NCBI GenBank assembly: GCA_027451985.1
Contig: DAIDHS010000001.1
Span: forward strand, 33,932 to 97,931
Source of the DNA: Elusimicrobiota bacterium
GTDB taxonomy: Bacteria; Elusimicrobiota; Elusimicrobia; UBA1565; UBA9628
DNA: 64,000 bases
Direction: 5' to 3'
The notes beneath the pieces are model-generated. The model saw only the letters and a program-made list of their open reading frames with translations. It was not told the origin of the DNA and made no database searches. The position numbers were made by a program, and so were the translations under genes. Below are positions 1-9,337 of this stretch, piece by piece; position 1 is the first letter of the stretch; each line of letters starts with the position of its first letter.

Positions 1-2
1 CC

Positions 3-1271
3 TTGGGAGCGCTGGCCCACGACGTCTGGGCGCTGCTCTCCACCGGGCGCACCGAGTCGGTCGCGCGCCTGCCGCGTCCGGGCGTGGATTACTCCGTTCT
101 TTTTCTGGGGACGCTGCTTGAAATCAAGGCGGCTGAGAGCGCGAATATCCGCTGGGGCGTGGCGGCCGGGATTTGCGGCGGGCTCATGCCCGAAATCCAT
201 CCCGACATCTGGTTCACGCACATGCCGGCGATGTTTTTCCTGCTCTTCCTGTCCCTGTTCTACAAAAAACTCAATCGCCGCAACCTGGCGACGGCGGCGG
301 GGATCTGCCTGCTCCTGAACGCCCCGTTCTGGGCGCAGCACATTTCCTCCATGTGGGGGCATTCCGCGGCCAAGCAGGAGTTCCTGGACCGGGCTTGCGT
401 GCTTTTCACCCGCCGCCCGCATTGGGAAGGGCTGCTTTATCTCGCGTGCTTCGCGGCGGTCGTCCTTTCGGGCGTCCAAGACGCGGCTGTTTTGTGGCTG
501 GGGGCCTTCCTGGCCGCGGCGGGGTTAGTCGTCAACAGCCAGATTCTGACGGGCAAGGACGTGTTGTTTTTCCAGAACCGCTACTACGTCAACATCTACG
601 TGCTGTTCCTGCTTTTGCCTTGGCTGCAGAAGAAGCTGCGTCTTTCCAAGACGTTCTGGAAGACGGCTGGGGCTCTGTGCTTAGCCGCGTGCTTCCTGCA
701 GAGCGTGAGCTACGCCGCCATCCACTTCCCGTTCCAAGGCCTGCGCAAATCCGACGCCGAGGCCTTGGCCTGGCTGCGCGGCCACACGCCCGAGGATTCC
801 GTGGTGCTGGCGCTTAATCCCGAGGCGAGCTTGCTCATTCCGGTCTACACGCGCGACAAGGTCGGCTTCGGCTCGGCGCTGGAGGAGGTTTCGGATGTTC
901 CGGCGCTGACCATCGCCCAGCGCGTGCGCGCGGGGCTTTTTAACTTGGGCGCCGATGAGGAGAAGTTCTACCGGGATGTCACGGCCTCTTATCCGGGCTA
1001 CGGCCGCCGGGAATCCGATCTGCGCGAGGTGCCTTTGCAGAGCTTCCTGCGCACGATTTACTTCGCCTGGATTCCCATGCCGATGCTGGCGCGGGACTGG
1101 ACGCTGGCGGGCCAAGACGAGAAGAGCTACTCCTACCGCGTCGACTACGTCTGGGTGGACGCCTTCGCCAAGCGCTACCTCGGTCCGGGCTTCCCCAAGA
1201 CCGCGCGCTGGCGCCTCGCCAAGGTCTACGACCAGGACGGCGTGACGCTCTACAAGGTCCTGCCGCTCTAG
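3..1271 (+). CDS. Multi-TM membrane protein, probable glycan-locus glycosyltransferase-like protein (5' end cut by window)
   Basis: Long ORF open to the window edge; hydrophobic; C-terminal half resembles the 3899..5692 protein (SYAAIHFPFQGL / SYAAIHYPFQGL; HDVWALLSTGRTE / HDLWALLSYGRTE). Confidence 0.8.
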   Translation: MGALAHDVWALLSTGRTESVARLPRPGVDYSVLFLGTLLEIKAAESANIRWGVAAGICGGLMPEIHPDIWFTHMPAMFFLLFLSLFYKKLNRRNLATAAGICLLLNAPFWAQHISSMWGHSAAKQEFLDRACVLFTRRPHWEGLLYLACFAAVVLSGVQDAAVLWLGAFLAAAGLVVNSQILTGKDVLFFQNRYYVNIYVLFLLLPWLQKKLRLSKTFWKTAGALCLAACFLQSVSYAAIHFPFQGLRKSDAEALAWLRGHTPEDSVVLALNPEASLLIPVYTRDKVGFGSALEEVSDVPALTIAQRVRAGLFNLGADEEKFYRDVTASYPGYGRRESDLREVPLQSFLRTIYFAWIPMPMLARDWTLAGQDEKSYSYRVDYVWVDAFAKRYLGPGFPKTARWRLAKVYDQDGVTLYKVLPL

Positions 1272-1276
1272 AATTT

Positions 1277-2047
1277 CTAGAACTCGAATTCGAGGCGGGT
1301 GACGAGGGCGCGTACGGGTGTGGCGCCGTTTAGGCCAAAGAGCAGGGCCGCGCTGTAGTTGACGGCGCGGCGCGAACCCGGGCGCCAGGTGCCGTAGAAG
1401 GCCGGGCCGGCCAGGTGAGTCTGCCGGCTCGAGTCGGGGAAGTTTCCGATGACGCCCGGCTCGCCGTAGAATTCTCCCGCGGGCGCGAAGTAGGAGTTAA
1501 GCAGGTACTCGACTTTGGCCGCGTACCGGAAGTCCGTGCCCGGCGCATAGTTGGAGCCCGACTGCCATTCCAGGCTCGGGTTGAAGGTGACCAGGAGGCG
1601 CCCGAACTGCTTCTCCACGATGGGCGTCAGCTCCTCCTCGACCGGATCGCCCGCGCGCTCGGGGATTTCCGCCTCGACGATGACGCCGGGGTCGGCCCAG
1701 TACTCGCCGGCGGGGGCCAGCTGGAAGCGCTCCTCGATTTGAACCCGGTCGCCCACCAGGGGTCCCGAGGGATCGCGGTGGAGGACCTCGTAGGCTTCGC
1801 TCTCCCACCAGGAGGTGGGGCTGTAGCTCGCGGAGAAGGCGAAGCCCTGCTGGCCCGCGGAGGTGGTAAATCCCCGGTACTCCGCCTCCCGTTCGCCGTA
1901 GGTGACGCCCGGAGAATAGACCTTGAGCTCCTCGGCGTTCAAGGACGCCTCGGCGGCGCGGCAGGGGCGCGCCCAAGCGGCCGCGCAGAAAAGGGCGGGG
2001 AAAAAAACGGCGAGGCGGCGCGCGCGGCGCCGGGAAACGCCGCTCAC
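1277..2047 (-). CDS. Predicted outer-membrane beta-barrel protein linked to the iron cassette
   Basis: Signal-peptide-like N-terminus (RRLAVFFPALFCAAAWARPCRAAEA), alternating beta pattern, C-terminal LEFEF. GTG start at 2047 overlaps the FTR1 stop (GTGA). Trimmed from ORF 1277..2218. Confidence 0.7.
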   Translation of the reverse strand: MSGVSRRRARRLAVFFPALFCAAAWARPCRAAEASLNAEELKVYSPGVTYGEREAEYRGFTTSAGQQGFAFSASYSPTSWWESEAYEVLHRDPSGPLVGDRVQIEERFQLAPAGEYWADPGVIVEAEIPERAGDPVEEELTPIVEKQFGRLLVTFNPSLEWQSGSNYAPGTDFRYAAKVEYLLNSYFAPAGEFYGEPGVIGNFPDSSRQTHLAGPAFYGTWRPGSRRAVNYSAALLFGLNGATPVRALVTRLEFEF

Positions 2048-2859
2048 GAGCGTTCCTTCTGCTTTTCCTGGACGAGCTTCATGAGCCCGCCGATGGCGAG
2101 GATGGTGCCGGCGTAGAAGACAAGCTGCAGGGCCGAGGGATCGGGCGTGTAGCCGACCAAAGTCTTGAGCACGTTGCCGGCGATGCTCTGCCCGCTCAGG
2201 AGCCACGAGGTGTTCCACACGGAGTCGCGGATGGAGGGCAGCAGATCGGCCTGGTTCAAAAACGCCGCGGCCTGCGAGGCCATGCCCGCGGCCAGAAGCA
2301 GGATCATCCAGCCGGTGACGCGGAAGAAGTGTCGCACGGGAATTTTCATGATGCCCAGGTAGAGGGCGAAGCCCACCGCCACGCCGCCCAAAAGCCCCAG
2401 GACGCCGCCCAGGACGATGGACCAGGCGCCCGCGCCGTTGGCCGCGACGCCGTAGAGAAAAAGCACGATTTCCGAGCCTTCGCGCAGCACCGCGATGGCC
2501 GTGGCGACGAAAATCGCGGTCATGGACTTGCTGCCGAGGTTGACCTCGCTGCCCAGGCGCTTCAACTCCTGCGCGATGCGCTTGCCGTGGCGGGACATCC
2601 AGACGTTGTGCCAGCCGAGCATCAACACGGCGGCCAGGAGCACCGCGGCCTCGAAGATGGGCTGGCCCACGCCCGAAAGGGCCTGCGAGATTTTGTCCAT
2701 GAACGCGGCGACGACGACGGCGCCCAGGGCCCCGGCGGCGATACCCCAGCCGACCCAGGCGCTGCGGCCTTTCAAGCCCTTGGTCGCGCCCAAGATGACG
2801 GCCACGACCAGGGCGGCTTCCAGCACTTCGCGGAAGACGATGATCGCGCTGGCGAGCAT
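2044..2859 (-). CDS. FTR1-family iron permease
   Basis: Seven-TM-like protein with two RExxE motifs (REVLE near the N-terminus, REGSE mid-protein). Confidence 0.9.
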   Translation of the reverse strand: MLASAIIVFREVLEAALVVAVILGATKGLKGRSAWVGWGIAAGALGAVVVAAFMDKISQALSGVGQPIFEAAVLLAAVLMLGWHNVWMSRHGKRIAQELKRLGSEVNLGSKSMTAIFVATAIAVLREGSEIVLFLYGVAANGAGAWSIVLGGVLGLLGGVAVGFALYLGIMKIPVRHFFRVTGWMILLLAAGMASQAAAFLNQADLLPSIRDSVWNTSWLLSGQSIAGNVLKTLVGYTPDPSALQLVFYAGTILAIGGLMKLVQEKQKERS

Positions 2860-3281
2860 CAGGGTTTCGCCTTTGCGGGGTCTTTGGCCGGAGCGGCCTT
2901 GGCCGAGGGCTTGTCGTCCGTCGCCTTGAGGGTGCCGGTCACGCCGGAGTGAAAGTCGTCGAAGAATCCGTAGGACCCGGCCGTCAGAGGGCCCAGGAAC
3001 ACGATGGTCTGGGCGCCGGCCGTGACCACCTGCTCGCGGTGCAGCGTGAAGCTCTCGAACTCGGAGGGCTCCGCATTCTTGTTGAAAATGATGAGCTTGA
3101 ACTTTTGTCCGGCCGGGACCGTCAGTGCGGCGGGGGAGAAACTGCGGCCCACGATGGCGATCTTGTAGGCCGGCAAGGGGGCGCCGGGGCCCCAGAGCGA
3201 GAATGCCCGGGCCTGGGCGCTTATAAAGGAAAGCAGGAGCGCGGCCGGGACTGAGCCGCGCTTATTGAGAGCGGGTTTCAT
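2859..3281 (-). CDS. Exported cupredoxin-domain protein (EfeO N-domain-like)
   Basis: Signal peptide; FSPAALTVPAGQKFKLIIFNKNAEPSEFES...TAGSYGFFDDFHSGVTGTLKA is a cupredoxin pattern; TGATG overlap with FTR1. Confidence 0.8.
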   Translation of the reverse strand: MKPALNKRGSVPAALLLSFISAQARAFSLWGPGAPLPAYKIAIVGRSFSPAALTVPAGQKFKLIIFNKNAEPSEFESFTLHREQVVTAGAQTIVFLGPLTAGSYGFFDDFHSGVTGTLKATDDKPSAKAAPAKDPAKAKP

Positions 3282-3307
3282 TAATAAAAGCGTAGCATGG
3301 ATTCTTC

Positions 3308-3324
3308 TTGAAATGCAATATCAA
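3308..3324. promoter_or_regulatory. Imperfect inverted repeat TTGAAAT-GCA-ATATCAA, candidate Fur-family operator
   Basis: 7-3-7 dyad with 6 of 7 positions complementary, 26 nt upstream of the cupredoxin/FTR1 operon start. Confidence 0.35.
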
Positions 3325-3347
3325 TAATGCCGCGCGGCGGCGGGCGT

Positions 3348-3896
3348 TTAAGCGGGAGGAATTTGGACGACGTCCGGGGCGCGTTTGCGCGCCATGGCGA
3401 GGATCCGCGGACTGAGGCTGACCAAGTAGGCGCGGCGCGCCTTGGCGAAAATCGGAACGTCCCAGCGTGAGTTGCCCACGTAGTCGTAGCCGCGCACGCC
3501 GAACTTTTCCAGGAGCCAGCGGCGCTTGCCGCGGCCGATGAGGTTGACGCGGCCTTCGCTGCCCGCGAAATCGGAGAAAAACCCCAGCCGCTCGGCCAGC
3601 AGGCCTACGTAGGCCAAAGGCGATCCGCTTACCAGGATGAGGCGCCGGCCGGCCGCCCTTTGCGAGCGCAGCCATTCGATGACGCCGCGGTGGTAGGCCA
3701 GGGCGTCCCAGTCCGGGGTCACGCGTTCGGCCAGGCGCGCTTTGAGATAAGCCCGGCCGCGCAGAAGCCACAGGGCCAGGAGCAGGGCGTTGGCAGGATT
3801 GCGTTTGACGAACGCACGGGACGCGATTAAGGACAGGTCGCCGCTGATGAGCGTGCCGTCCAAATCCACGCAGAGGGGAACAATATCCTCGGCCAT
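3348..3896 (-). CDS. HAD-superfamily phosphatase
   Basis: CVDLDGTLISGD motif I, VSGSP motif II, GNSRWDVPIF motif IV. Start trimmed to MAEDIVPLCVDLDG. Confidence 0.85.
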   Translation of the reverse strand: MAEDIVPLCVDLDGTLISGDLSLIASRAFVKRNPANALLLALWLLRGRAYLKARLAERVTPDWDALAYHRGVIEWLRSQRAAGRRLILVSGSPLAYVGLLAERLGFFSDFAGSEGRVNLIGRGKRRWLLEKFGVRGYDYVGNSRWDVPIFAKARRAYLVSLSPRILAMARKRAPDVVQIPPA

Positions 3897-3898
3897 GG

Positions 3899-5692
3899 CT
3901 AGGGGCGGGGCGCCCGCGCGGTGCGGGCGTAGATAATGACGGAAGGATTGCGATAGACGGCGCGCCAGTCTTTGCGGGCGGCGCGGGCGAAATCGGGCCG
4001 AGCGTACTGTCGCTCCAGGTCCCCGAACCAGATGTAGTCGGGGTGGATGTCCGCAGGGCGCTTCTCCGCTTCGGCCACGATGCCGGGGATGCGGTCCGGC
4101 GGGGTCATGTAGAAGAGCAAGGTGCCGACGTCGCCTTTCTCGATTTGCCCGCGCTGCAGACCCAAGGAGACGACCTGGCGGCGGCCGTAGCGCGAGGCGT
4201 GGAAGAGGCACTCGTCGAAAAATCTCTTGGGCTTGGCGCCCAGGAGCTTCAAGCCCGCGACGAAGCGCTCGCAGTTTTGCAGCAGCGGGAAATTCGAGAG
4301 CACGGCCAGCTCGAAAGCCGCATTGACCTTGTCGTGGGTGAAGGCCGGGATGAGCGCGTCGACCTCGGGATTGATGGTCAGCACCTCGCTGTTCTTGGGC
4401 GTTTTGCGCTCGAGCCACGACAGCGCGGCGGCGTAATCACGGGGCAGACCTTGAAACGGATAGTGGATGGCGGCGTAGGAGACGGCCTGCAGCAGGGCGA
4501 CGAGAGCCAGCCCCCAGGCCGCGCCGCGCCAGAGTCGCGCGCCGCGCTTGAATGCCTCGGGAGCGAAGGCCAGGGCCAACAGGAACGCGTAGACGTTGCC
4601 GAAGAACATCCAGTGCTGCGGCTGCATCGGATATCCCGTGACCAGCTCGATGTTGACCATGACGAAGGTCGCCGCGCAGAGCGCCGCGCAGAATAGGGCC
4701 GCGGAGTTTTTGCTCTTGTAGCGCAGGCCGATCAAGAAGGCGGCGAGATAGGCGAGAGAATCCGGGTGGAACTCACGCCTTGGCAGAAGCCCGCTTTTAA
4801 GGAGCATGTCCGCCGAGGGGGGATAATTGGCTGCGAGGTAGGGCAGGCTCACCAGTCCGGTGAGCGCGAAGGAGGCCCACAAATTCCAGGCTGGCTTCTT
4901 GTCTCTAAACGAAACGGCCAGGGCGAAGACGCCCGAGGCCACGACGTAGCTCGACCACACGTCCATGCGGATGTAGGCCAGCAGGCCGCCCAAGACGCCG
5001 CTTAAAATCGTCCAGCGCGGAGTCCGGCGCTCCTCGGCTTTGGCCAGCCAGAGGCCGGCCAGGAACAAAAACGCCCAGCTGAGCCCCGGCCGCGGCAGGC
5101 GCAGCACGCCCTCGGTCCGGCCGTAGGACAAAAGCGCCCAGAGGTCGTGCTCCAGGATGTGGCTAAAGCCTCCGCGCCAGACGAGGTCGCTTGTGAAAAG
5201 GAAGGTAAGGATGTAGCTGAACCCGGTGACGAAGGCGGCGCAGAAAAAAGAGAGCGGGGGGTAGTCCGTCAGGCGGTTGGCCATGACGAAAATGAGCATG
5301 AACCACGCGAAACAGCACAGGAAGCGCGCCAGGAGCCAGGCGTTGTTGACGCCGCCCGTAGCGTCGTCGAGGCCGCCCAGGATGAGGTAAGTCAGCCGGT
5401 CGATGGCGTACTGGCCCCAGGTGCGGTTGGTCCGGATGTAGGGGTCGAACGCCAGGAGGTGGTGGGCTTGGTCGTTGGCCCGGTCCGCGTAGCCCAGCCC
5501 CTCGTACGCCGTCTCGGTGCCGTACCAGCCCAGCAGCGTGAACGGTCCGTTGTTGGCCCAACGCGCGGCGACCTGAGGGTAGTGCTCCTGCCAGGCGGCG
5601 CGCCAGGCCATCATCAGGGGGTAGCCCGCGCAGAGGGCGCCGGCCATGGCCAAGGCTCCCATCCAAGGCCTTGTGCCGGCCTTTTTATCCAT
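3899..5692 (-). CDS. Multi-TM membrane protein, GT-like; paralog of 3..1271
   Basis: Hydrophobic 597 aa; extensive motif sharing with the first ORF. Confidence 0.8.
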   Translation of the reverse strand: MDKKAGTRPWMGALAMAGALCAGYPLMMAWRAAWQEHYPQVAARWANNGPFTLLGWYGTETAYEGLGYADRANDQAHHLLAFDPYIRTNRTWGQYAIDRLTYLILGGLDDATGGVNNAWLLARFLCCFAWFMLIFVMANRLTDYPPLSFFCAAFVTGFSYILTFLFTSDLVWRGGFSHILEHDLWALLSYGRTEGVLRLPRPGLSWAFLFLAGLWLAKAEERRTPRWTILSGVLGGLLAYIRMDVWSSYVVASGVFALAVSFRDKKPAWNLWASFALTGLVSLPYLAANYPPSADMLLKSGLLPRREFHPDSLAYLAAFLIGLRYKSKNSAALFCAALCAATFVMVNIELVTGYPMQPQHWMFFGNVYAFLLALAFAPEAFKRGARLWRGAAWGLALVALLQAVSYAAIHYPFQGLPRDYAAALSWLERKTPKNSEVLTINPEVDALIPAFTHDKVNAAFELAVLSNFPLLQNCERFVAGLKLLGAKPKRFFDECLFHASRYGRRQVVSLGLQRGQIEKGDVGTLLFYMTPPDRIPGIVAEAEKRPADIHPDYIWFGDLERQYARPDFARAARKDWRAVYRNPSVIIYARTARAPRP

Positions 5693-5701
5693 GTATCGCT
5701 A

Positions 5702-5711
5702 TATTATAATA
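5702..5711. promoter_or_regulatory. Palindromic TATTATAATA giving overlapping -10 boxes for both divergent genes
   Basis: TATAAT on + at 5705-5710 (8 nt to ATG 5719) and on - at 5708-5703 (10 nt to ATG 5692). Confidence 0.5.
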
Positions 5712-5718
5712 GACCAGC

Positions 5719-6783
5719 ATGAGAATTTTGATTACGGGAGGCGCCGGATTCGTCGGTTCGAGCCTGGCTGAAGCCTTTAAAACCGAGAATCCGCGCGCCC
5801 GAATCGTAATTCTGGACAATTTAAAGCGCCGCGGCTCGGAGATCAATATCCCGCGCTTAAAGAAGCTGGGCGCCGAGTTCGTCCACGGCGACGTGCGCGC
5901 CAAGGAGGACTTGTTCGCTTTGCCAGGACGCTTCGACCTCATGATCGAGGCCTCGGCCGAGCCCTCGGTCCAGGCCGGCGCCGGCGGCGATCCCAATTAC
6001 GTCCTGCAGACCAACCTGGGCGGAACCCTCAATTGCCTCGAGTTCGCCCGCCGGCGCGCCGGAGCCATGGTGTTCTTGTCCACTTCCCGGGTCTACGCCA
6101 TCGACGCGCTGCGCGCCGTGCGCTTAACGGAGACCGCGGGGCGCTTCGACCTCGCGGCCAAGCAGAGTCTGCCGGGGGCCGGCCGCGCCGGCATCGCGGA
6201 AGATTTCCCGACCGACGGGCCGCGCTCGTTCTACGGGGCCACCAAGCTCTGCTCCGAGATGATGATTCAGGAGTACTGTCAAGCCTACGGCCTGAAGGCC
6301 GTCGTCAACCGCTGCGGCGTCATCGCCGGGCCGGGGCAGTTCGGCAAGACCGACCAGGGGGTCTTCACCCACTGGATGGCCTCGCATTACTTTGGCAAGC
6401 CGTTGTCCTACCTCGGCTTCAAAGGCAGCGGCAAGCAGGTGCGGGACATCCTGCACCCTCGCGACTTGTTCGCGCTCCTGCAAAAGCAGCTGCGCGTTCT
6501 GTCGAAAATCAGCGGCGAGGTCTACAACGTCGGCGGCGGGCGGGCCAATTCGGTTTCGCTCAGAGAGCTGACCGAACTCTGCCGTGAAACGACGGGGCAT
6601 TCCATCGCCGTCGAACGCGAACCCAGGACTTCGCCGGTCGACATTCCGCTTTACATCTCCGACAGCGCCAAGGCCAAGAAGGCCTTCGGCTGGTCGCCGC
6701 GCACGGATTTGCGTGCCGTGGCGGAGGAGATTCACGCCTGGCTGCGCAAGAACGAGCGGGAATTGAAGGAGGTCTTCGCTTAA
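5719..6783 (+). CDS. NAD-dependent epimerase/dehydratase (extended SDR, CDP-paratose/tyvelose epimerase-like)
   Basis: GGAGFVGSS Rossmann motif, YGATK catalytic motif. Confidence 0.88.
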   Translation: MRILITGGAGFVGSSLAEAFKTENPRARIVILDNLKRRGSEINIPRLKKLGAEFVHGDVRAKEDLFALPGRFDLMIEASAEPSVQAGAGGDPNYVLQTNLGGTLNCLEFARRRAGAMVFLSTSRVYAIDALRAVRLTETAGRFDLAAKQSLPGAGRAGIAEDFPTDGPRSFYGATKLCSEMMIQEYCQAYGLKAVVNRCGVIAGPGQFGKTDQGVFTHWMASHYFGKPLSYLGFKGSGKQVRDILHPRDLFALLQKQLRVLSKISGEVYNVGGGRANSVSLRELTELCRETTGHSIAVEREPRTSPVDIPLYISDSAKAKKAFGWSPRTDLRAVAEEIHAWLRKNERELKEVFA

Positions 6784-7860
6784 ATGTCCGTCGCCATCGT
6801 GACCGGATCGTCGGGGCTCATCGGCAGCGAGGCCGCCAAGTTCTTTCACGACAAGGGCTTGGACGTGATCGGCGTCGATAACGACATGCGCAAGTACTTC
6901 TTCGGCCCGGCGAGCTCGGTCGCTTGGAAGACCGAGGAGTTGAAGAAGTCCTTGAAGCGCTTTACGCACCACGCGGCCGACATCCGCGACCAGGCCGCCA
7001 TGGAGAAGATTTTCAAGGGCGCGGGCAAGAACGTCGCCGTCGTCATCCACGCCGCGGCCCAGCCCAGCCACGATTGGGCGGCGCGTGAGCCCTTCACGGA
7101 CTTCACCATCAACGCCAACGGCACCCTGACGCTTCTCGAAATGACCCGCCGTCACGCGCCCGAGGCCGTTTTTCTCTTCATGTCCACCAATAAGGTTTAC
7201 GGCGACCGGCCCAACACGCTGCCCCTGGTGGAAAAGGAGACCCGCTGGGAGGTCGCGCCGTCGCACCCCTACGCCGAGCGCGGCATCGACGAGTCCATGT
7301 CCATCGACGAATCCAAGCACAGCGTCTTCGGCGCGAGCAAGGTGGCCGCGGACGTGCTGGTGCAGGAGTACGGCCGCTACTTCGGCATGAAGACGGGCCT
7401 TTTCCGCGGGGGCTGCCTGACCGGCCCCTCTCACTCGGCTGCGGAGCTCCACGGCTTCCTGGCCTACCTGGTGCGTTGCGCCCTGACCAGGGCCCCCTAC
7501 GTCATTCACGGCTACAAGGCCAAGCAGGTCCGCGACAACATCCACTCCTACGATCTGGTCAACGCCTTCTGGCACTTTTTCCAGAACCCTGGCTCGGGCA
7601 AGGTCTACAACATGGGCGGCTCGCGGCACAGCCACTGCTCGATGCTGGAAGCCATCGCGCTCATCGAGGAATTAAGCGGCGAGAAGATTTCCTGGACGCT
7701 TTCGGACCAGGCCCGCTCTGGCGACCACATCTGGTGGGTCAGCGACGTGAGCCGATTTCAGAAGGACTATCCCGGCTGGCGCTACCGCTACGGACTGCGG
7801 GAGACCCTGGCCGAGATGATAGAGTCCATGCGCGGCCGCCTGAGCGAAGCGCGGGCGTGA
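6784..7860 (+). CDS. NAD-dependent epimerase/dehydratase family protein with FxxxK in place of YxxxK
   Basis: GSSGLIGSE Rossmann motif; [21 protein letters not shown] where YxxxK is expected. Confidence 0.85.
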   Translation: MSVAIVTGSSGLIGSEAAKFFHDKGLDVIGVDNDMRKYFFGPASSVAWKTEELKKSLKRFTHHAADIRDQAAMEKIFKGAGKNVAVVIHAAAQPSHDWAAREPFTDFTINANGTLTLLEMTRRHAPEAVFLFMSTNKVYGDRPNTLPLVEKETRWEVAPSHPYAERGIDESMSIDESKHSVFGASKVAADVLVQEYGRYFGMKTGLFRGGCLTGPSHSAAELHGFLAYLVRCALTRAPYVIHGYKAKQVRDNIHSYDLVNAFWHFFQNPGSGKVYNMGGSRHSHCSMLEAIALIEELSGEKISWTLSDQARSGDHIWWVSDVSRFQKDYPGWRYRYGLRETLAEMIESMRGRLSEARA

Positions 7861-8609
7861 AGCTCTCCGTCGTCATCCCCGCCCACAATGAGGAAGGCTG
7901 CCTTGAGGGCACCGTGCGGGCGCTGAGCAAGACCCTCGCGGCGGAGGGCATCGAACACGAGATCGTGGTGGTAGACGACCACTCCAAGGACGGCACGGCG
8001 CGCATTTTGGAGGAGCTCAAGCCGCAGATTCCGGGCCTGCGCGCGGTGCAAAACGACTCTTCGCCGGGCTTCGGCCGCGCGGTGGAGGCGGGCTTGAAGG
8101 CCGCTACGGGCGGCGCCATGGCCGTCTACATGGCCGACGCCTCGGACGCGCCTGAGGATCTGGTGCGTTTTTTCCGGACCATGGAGAAAGAGGGCGTCGA
8201 CTGCGTCTTCGGCACGCGCTTTTCTCCAGAGTCGAAGGTCGTGGACTACCCCTGGCTCAAGCTGCGCATCAACCGCGCCGCCAACGCCTTCATCCGCATC
8301 CTTTTCGGCCTGCGCTACAACGACGTGACCAACGCCTTCAAGCTCTACCGCCGCCACGTCGTCGAGGGCGTGCAACCCATCTTGAGTCCGCACTTCAACC
8401 TCACGGTCGAGCTGCCCTTGAAGGCCATCGTGCGCGGCTACAGCTACGCGGTCGTGCCCAACTCCTGGACCAACCGCAAGACGGGCGAGTCCAAGCTTAA
8501 GATCAAGGAGATGGGCAGCCGCTACCTATTCATCGTGCTCTACTGCCTCATCGAGAAGTGGCTGAGCCGCGGCGACTACGTGAAGAAGGCTCGGGGCGCG
8601 TCCGCATGA
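7857..8609 (+). CDS. Glycosyltransferase family 2 (dolichol-phosphate mannosyltransferase-like)
   Basis: [20 protein letters not shown]...[14 protein letters not shown] start overlaps the previous stop (GTGA). Confidence 0.88.
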   Translation: MKLSVVIPAHNEEGCLEGTVRALSKTLAAEGIEHEIVVVDDHSKDGTARILEELKPQIPGLRAVQNDSSPGFGRAVEAGLKAATGGAMAVYMADASDAPEDLVRFFRTMEKEGVDCVFGTRFSPESKVVDYPWLKLRINRAANAFIRILFGLRYNDVTNAFKLYRRHVVEGVQPILSPHFNLTVELPLKAIVRGYSYAVVPNSWTNRKTGESKLKIKEMGSRYLFIVLYCLIEKWLSRGDYVKKARGASA

Positions 8610-9337
8610 CGGCCGGAGTCTCCGCTGTGGTCGTGGCCGGAGGACGCGGCGAGCGCATGGGCGCGGCGGCCAAGGACGTGCCCAAGCCCATGCTGCCCTT
8701 CAACGGCAAGCCGCTTCTGGAGCATCTGCTGCTCTGGCTGAAAAAATCGGGATTTGCGTCGGCGCACCTCTGCTTGGGCTACAAGGCCGAGACGGTGGTG
8801 AGCTACTTCGGCAAAGGCGAGGGCGTGGGCCTGGACCTGCGCTATCATCTGGAGCAGGAGCCCCGCGGCACGGCGGGAAGCGTCAAGGACGCCGCGAAAG
8901 ACATTCCCGGCGCTGGCGATCTGCTCGTCGTCTACGGCGATCTTTTCGTCGACATGGATTGCGCGCGGATCCTGAAGTTCCACGCCGCGCATAAAGCGGC
9001 CGCCACCTTGGCCGTCATCCCCACGGATCATCCCTACGACTCGGACCTGGTCAAAATCGAGGGCGAGCGCTTAACGGGCTTCTACCGCGCCAAGCCCGGC
9101 GAACCCTGCGAGAACTGGGCCGCGGGCGCGCTCTGGGTCCTGCGCCGCGATCTTTTGGATCTTGTGCCCGTGGCGGGGCTCTCCGATTTCGGGAAAAACG
9201 TCTTTCCAGCGGCCGTCGCGCGTGGAATGGAGCTTGCGGCCTACAAGACCGCGGAAACCTTGGCGGATTTGGGCACGCCGGAGCGCTGGGAGAAATTCGC
9301 CGCCTCGGGCGGCGGCACGGGAGCGAAAACCTTATGA
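8606..9337 (+). CDS. Sugar-1-phosphate nucleotidyltransferase (HddC-like)
   Basis: VVVAGGRGERMGAAAKDVPKPMLPFNGKPLLEHLL signature; ATGA overlap with preceding gene; followed by HddA- and GmhA-like genes. Confidence 0.82.
   Translation: MTAGVSAVVVAGGRGERMGAAAKDVPKPMLPFNGKPLLEHLLLWLKKSGFASAHLCLGYKAETVVSYFGKGEGVGLDLRYHLEQEPRGTAGSVKDAAKDIPGAGDLLVVYGDLFVDMDCARILKFHAAHKAAATLAVIPTDHPYDSDLVKIEGERLTGFYRAKPGEPCENWAAGALWVLRRDLLDLVPVAGLSDFGKNVFPAAVARGMELAAYKTAETLADLGTPERWEKFAASGGGTGAKTL

Noticed and set aside
3897-4418. N-terminal extension of ORF 3348..4418
   Set aside because: Overlaps the coding 3899..5692 gene in another frame; HAD motif I begins right after Met at 3896.
6124-7635. 503-aa minus-strand ORF opposite the two epimerase genes
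   Set aside because: Antisense shadow ORF of GC-rich coding sequence; low-complexity R/A/G/V-rich translation, no recognisable domain, while the plus frames have clear SDR motifs.
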